Position numbers and translations under genes: made by a program
NCBI GenBank assembly: GCA_021797225.1
Contig: JAKAAE010000075.1
Span: 1-7,612, forward strand
Origin: Thermoplasmata archaeon
Lineage (GTDB): Archaea > Thermoplasmatota > Thermoplasmata > Thermoplasmatales > Thermoplasmataceae
Length of the DNA stretch: 7,612 nucleotides
Direction: 5' to 3'
Part shown: one piece after another, positions 4,808 through 7,612 of the stretch
How the letters are laid out: every line of letters begins with the position of its first letter
Numbering within the stretch: the stretch's first letter is position 1
Notes under the pieces: generated by a model
Told to the model about the DNA's origin: nothing
Databases searched by the model: none
Seen by the model: the letters and a program-made list of their open reading frames with translations, nothing else

Positions 4808-6913
4808 ATGAAACGAGAAAAAATTCTTGTAAACTGTGCCTTGCCATATGCTAATGGGCCACTTCACCTGGGGCATATCGCAGGTGCGTATCTTGGCGCT
4901 GATATATTTGTACGTTTCAATAGAATGATTGGAAAGGAAGTCCTTTTTATCTCCGGTAGTGATGAATACGGAACACCAATTACAATCAGTGCTGAAAAAA
5001 ATAACGTCACCCCACAGGAAATAGCAGATAAATTCCATAATATGCAGATTCAGACATTCAATTCTCTTGATATAAATTTTGATGAGTTCACCAGAACAAG
5101 CGATCCGGATCATGATATCGATGTTGATGAATTCTTCCTGAATCTTCTGGAAAAAAATTACCTGGTAAAAAGATACATGGTTTCACCGTTCTGCAGGGCA
5201 CTCAATAAGTTCATGCCGGACAGGTATATAGAAGGAATATGTCCGTACTGTGGATATGATGGTGCCAGGGGAGACCAGTGCGATAACTGCGGTAGAACAC
5301 TGGATCCTATAGAATTAATCAATCCTGTCTGTAATCTGGTTCATGAAAAGCCAGTGTTCAGAGTTACGGAGCATTTCTTCCTTACTTTAGATTCACTGCA
5401 GAAGGAACTTTCTGATTATATAGATTCAAAAACATACTGGAAACAGAACGTTTTGAAATTTACACAAAATTTTATAAATGAAGGTTTACACCCGAGGGCG
5501 ATAACCAGGGATCTTGACTGGGGTGTTAAAATACCCATTTCAGGTTATGAGAACAAGAAGATATATGTATGGTTCGAGGCACTTATAGGCTATATCACCG
5601 GAGCAAGGGTTCACTCCATGAATATAGGAAAACCAGATTACTGGAAGGATTTCTGGATGGATAAAAATGTAAAATCTTATTATTTCATTGGAAAAGACAA
5701 TATACCATTTCACACAATAATATGGCCTGCGATGCTTCTGGCGCATGGAGAATATAATCTTCCATATAATGTTCCTGCAAATGAATACCTCAGGTTCGAA
5801 GGGGAAAAATTTTCTAAAAGCCGTGGCATAGGATTTACAGCTGATGAAATGTTAAAATTTGTAGATAAAAATTCGTTAAGATACTACATGGCATCCATAC
5901 TACCAGAAACCGGAGATTCCGATTTTTCACTCCACGAATTTCAATACAAGGTAAACTCTGAACTTGTGGACAAATATGGCAATTATATATATCGTGTTGA
6001 AAGTTTTATTGAAAAAAATGGGCTTTCCCCCCATGTTTCAGAATCCCTTGATAAAAACGACAGCGAAATAATGGATTTACTCAGAAGCAAATTTTCGGAA
6101 TACTGTGACGAAATAGAAAATTTGCACATTAAACGTGGGCTTTCCATATGGCTTGAACTGGTAATGGTAGCAAACAACTATTTCACGGAGGTAGCTCCGT
6201 GGAAACTCATAAAAGAGGATATGAATAAACTTAATGAAAAACTTTTCATCGCACTTAAAATAGGGCAGTACCTTACTGCTATGCTATATCCCTATATTCC
6301 TTCTGCTTCGATAAGTATTATGGCATCACTGGGAATAATATTAATACCCGGTGAATCCACATTTTCAAAAATTCTTGTCAATAATGATTTTCATATAAAT
6401 AAGGGTAATATACCCTTTGAAAAGATCGATCTCACCAATCCAAATGTGCTTGATATACAGCTGTCAACTGTTATATCCGTGGAGGATCATCCATCAGCAG
6501 ACTCTCTTTACGTAATAAAAGTTAAAGGGGATAAAGTCTATACATCGGTATCAGACCTGAAAAAATATTATTCTAGAGACGCGCTTGTTGGCAGGAAGGT
6601 GCTTATACTCACCAATCTTGAACCTGCTACAATTAGAGGGATAAAATCTCAGTGTTTAATTCTTACAGTAAAAACCAGCAATTCTGTTGAGCTTCTCACG
6701 GCCAACGGGATAGATGGAGAACCGGTCACAGCCGAAAATTACATTTATAACGGAGAAGGTACCATAAATTACAAAGAATTCCAGAAAATAGAGTTCAGCG
6801 TGTCAGATTATCATCTTCTGGTAAAACTTGGAGAACATAGATACCCGCTCATGGTTAACGGCTTACATATTAATTTATCCACAGAAATGCTGGATAATGT
6901 AATAATAAAATAA
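4808..6913 (+). CDS. metG: Methionyl-tRNA synthetase with C-terminal OB-fold tRNA-binding domain
   Basis: A 701-residue class I synthetase charging tRNA-Met. From ATG 4808: HIGH motif as HLGH (20-23), a zinc knuckle with Cys145, Cys148, Cys158 and Cys161 (CPYC...CDNC), the KMSKS loop as KFSKS (334-338), the anticodon-binding helix region with APWK around Trp465, and a Trbp111/EMAP-type OB fold (about 545-650; signature HPSADSLYVIKV, NLEPATIRGIKSQ). About 50 further residues follow that are not part of the standard OB fold. The second zinc knuckle seen in many archaeal enzymes is reduced to one Cys (Cys175), giving a one-zinc layout like that of E. coli. A TTG at 4805 directly precedes the ATG and could be called as start, but ATG 4808 gives the usual MKREKILVNCALPYANG opening. 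No Shine-Dalgarno is present. Confidence 0.97.
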   Translation: MKREKILVNCALPYANGPLHLGHIAGAYLGADIFVRFNRMIGKEVLFISGSDEYGTPITISAEKNNVTPQEIADKFHNMQIQTFNSLDINFDEFTRTSDPDHDIDVDEFFLNLLEKNYLVKRYMVSPFCRALNKFMPDRYIEGICPYCGYDGARGDQCDNCGRTLDPIELINPVCNLVHEKPVFRVTEHFFLTLDSLQKELSDYIDSKTYWKQNVLKFTQNFINEGLHPRAITRDLDWGVKIPISGYENKKIYVWFEALIGYITGARVHSMNIGKPDYWKDFWMDKNVKSYYFIGKDNIPFHTIIWPAMLLAHGEYNLPYNVPANEYLRFEGEKFSKSRGIGFTADEMLKFVDKNSLRYYMASILPETGDSDFSLHEFQYKVNSELVDKYGNYIYRVESFIEKNGLSPHVSESLDKNDSEIMDLLRSKFSEYCDEIENLHIKRGLSIWLELVMVANNYFTEVAPWKLIKEDMNKLNEKLFIALKIGQYLTAMLYPYIPSASISIMASLGIILIPGESTFSKILVNNDFHINKGNIPFEKIDLTNPNVLDIQLSTVISVEDHPSADSLYVIKVKGDKVYTSVSDLKKYYSRDALVGRKVLILTNLEPATIRGIKSQCLILTVKTSNSVELLTANGIDGEPVTAENYIYNGEGTINYKEFQKIEFSVSDYHLLVKLGEHRYPLMVNGLHINLSTEMLDNVIIK

Positions 6914-6980
6914 ATATAAGTCATTATAAATAATTATTACAGGTTAACTAAATGTATACCACAGAAACGTTTATTTAGCA

Positions 6981-6990
6981 TTATTTAATA
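6981..6990 (+). promoter_or_regulatory. Candidate TATA-like promoter of rpoK
   Basis: TTATTTAATA is centred about 29 nt before ATG 7015 and 32 nt before ATG 7018. Another TTTATTTAG at 6970-6978 and CTTATACTT near 6994 are alternatives. The spacing decides against the earlier ATG at 7006, which lies only about 21 nt away. Confidence 0.4.
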
Positions 6991-7014
6991 CACCTTATAC
7001 TTTAAATGATTTCT

Positions 7015-7185
7015 ATGATGCTGACTAAATTTGAAAAAGCGAGGATTATTGGGGCGAGGGCATTGCAGATTGCAATGGGCGCTCCTGTGATTTTAGATGT
7101 TTCGCCTGACATGATAGATCCCATAGATATCGCAATTTGTGAATTCAATAATGATGTTATACCGATTACAATAAGGCGGAAATAA
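7015..7185 (+). CDS. rpoK: DNA-directed RNA polymerase subunit K (Rpo6/RPB6 family)
   Basis: A 56-residue protein, the normal size for archaeal RpoK, which is the counterpart of eukaryotic RPB6 and bacterial omega and stabilises the polymerase core. The family pattern is clear: [20 protein letters not shown], then the [10 protein letters not shown] segment and the terminal VIPITIRRK, which ends in basic residues as usual. Three ATGs can start the frame: 7006 (59 residues), 7015 and 7018. The family normally begins one or two residues before TKFEK, and the TATA spacing also favours 7015 or 7018. It appears to be transcribed alone, between metG and the adenosyltransferase gene, each with separate promoter candidates. 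Confidence 0.95.
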   Translation: MMLTKFEKARIIGARALQIAMGAPVILDVSPDMIDPIDIAICEFNNDVIPITIRRK

Positions 7186-7195
7186 AATCTCATAG

Positions 7196-7203
7196 TATTT
7201 TTA
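7196..7203 (+). terminator. Possible T-tract terminator after rpoK
   Basis: A run of five T (7198-7202) within TATTTTTATT lies about 12 nt after the rpoK stop. Archaeal termination commonly uses short U-rich tracts without a hairpin. In such AT-rich sequence this could be chance. Confidence 0.3.
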
Positions 7204-7227
7204 TTACAATTCTATTAAGTTTTAAAC

Positions 7228-7239
7228 AAAATATTAAAT
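7228..7239 (+). promoter_or_regulatory. TATA-like promoter of the cobalamin adenosyltransferase gene
   Basis: AAATATTAAATC, preceded by the A-rich AAAC (a possible BRE), is centred about 28 nt before the ATG at 7261. No Shine-Dalgarno is present, consistent with a leaderless message. Confidence 0.45.
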
Positions 7240-7260
7240 CTTTAGAAATAATAGGTTTAT

Positions 7261-7612
7261 ATGTTTACGAGACGTGGGGATCAAGGGGAAACCGATAATG
7301 GGCTCAGGATTAGAATAGGGAAGGATTCTCCCATGGTGGATTTGCAGGGTACATTTGATGAATTGAATTCATTCATAGGGAATGCCCTGATAAATACTAA
7401 ATGGGAAGACATTAAAAATGTTCTTATCAGGATTCAGAACGATGTTTTTGTCATGGGTGAGGATCTAACAGCTGAGAGCCAGCACAGGACAATAAAGGAA
7501 GAGGACGTAAAATGGCTGGAGCAGAGAGTTCTTGAATACCGGAAAGAAATTGGGAAAATAAAGCTTTTTGTAATACCAGATGGAAGTCTGGAAGCGGTTT
7601 CATTGCACATGG
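7261..7612 (+). CDS. pduO: PduO-type ATP:cob(I)alamin adenosyltransferase, 3' end cut by window
   Basis: 117 codons are visible and the frame is open at the window end; family members are about 170-190 residues, so the C-terminal third is missing. The ATP-binding N-terminus MFTRRGDQGETDNG, the GKDSP and GTFDELNSFIG segments, and the FVIPDGSLEAVSLHM strand-turn-helix are family hallmarks. The enzyme transfers the adenosyl group of ATP to cob(I)alamin to make adenosylcobalamin in the cytosol, for B12 salvage and B12-dependent enzymes such as mutases or ribonucleotide reductase. The usual LPGGS/T turn reads IPDGS, with Asp replacing Gly. The catalytic Arg-rich helix (RRAER-like) would lie beyond the window. 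The gene is 75 bp after rpoK with its own candidate promoter. Confidence 0.94.
   Translation, partial: MFTRRGDQGETDNGLRIRIGKDSPMVDLQGTFDELNSFIGNALINTKWEDIKNVLIRIQNDVFVMGEDLTAESQHRTIKEEDVKWLEQRVLEYRKEIGKIKLFVIPDGSLEAVSLHM

Noticed and set aside
4787..5113. 108-codon minus-strand reading frame over the start of metG
   Set aside because: It lies antisense to the conserved catalytic domain of MetRS, has Cys/Trp/Ile-rich composition with no recognisable motif, and no promoter or ribosome site.
1..7612. CRISPR array, tandem repeats, complete insertion sequence or integrase/attachment site
   Set aside because: No regularly spaced repeats, transposase or recombinase motifs were seen on either strand.

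Overview
This window is archaeal and AT-rich. It most likely comes from a member of the Thermoplasmatales, possibly a Ferroplasma-like lineage. Four things point there. It carries an rpoK gene (RNA polymerase subunit K), which is archaeal. HisRS, MetRS and the PduO-type adenosyltransferase have motifs that, from memory, resemble Thermoplasma proteins. Arg codons are mostly AGA/AGG. Most first genes have a TATA-like box about 22-29 nt before the ATG and no Shine-Dalgarno sequence, the pattern of leaderless archaeal transcripts. The genus is an inference.

Layout. 1-981 (+) is a potassium channel with an RCK regulatory module, cut at its 5' end by the window edge. It converges with a minus-strand pair: a stand-alone Lrp/AsnC-type ligand-sensing (RAM) domain (1300-1533) followed by a three-helix membrane protein (986-1291). 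A 135-bp gap (1534-1668) holds the promoter of that pair and a hairpin resembling the right end of an IS200/IS605 (TnpB) element. Next on the minus strand are hisS (1669-2958) and, upstream and overlapping it by 4 nt, a DUF1059 gene (2955-3152). A 43-bp divergent promoter region separates these from an NAD-dependent sugar epimerase/dehydratase (3196-4167, +). Then come an HPP-family membrane protein (4260-4772), metG (4808-6913), rpoK (about 7015-7185) and the start of a cobalamin adenosyltransferase gene (7261 to the end), all on the plus strand and each with its own candidate promoter.

How the genes relate. This is mainly housekeeping chromosome: two aminoacyl-tRNA synthetases, an RNA polymerase subunit, cofactor salvage, ion conductance and sugar-nucleotide metabolism. 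Only the two minus-strand pairs look like operons. No complete mobile element, CRISPR array, tRNA or rRNA is visible, and I found no obvious new multi-gene system. The best leads are an in-frame Shine-Dalgarno/ATG inside the potassium channel that could yield free RCK subunits, as described for MthK; the solitary TnpB-element-like right end directly after hisS; the stand-alone RAM/membrane-protein pair; and unusual features in HisRS motif 3 and in the MetRS zinc knuckle and C-terminus.
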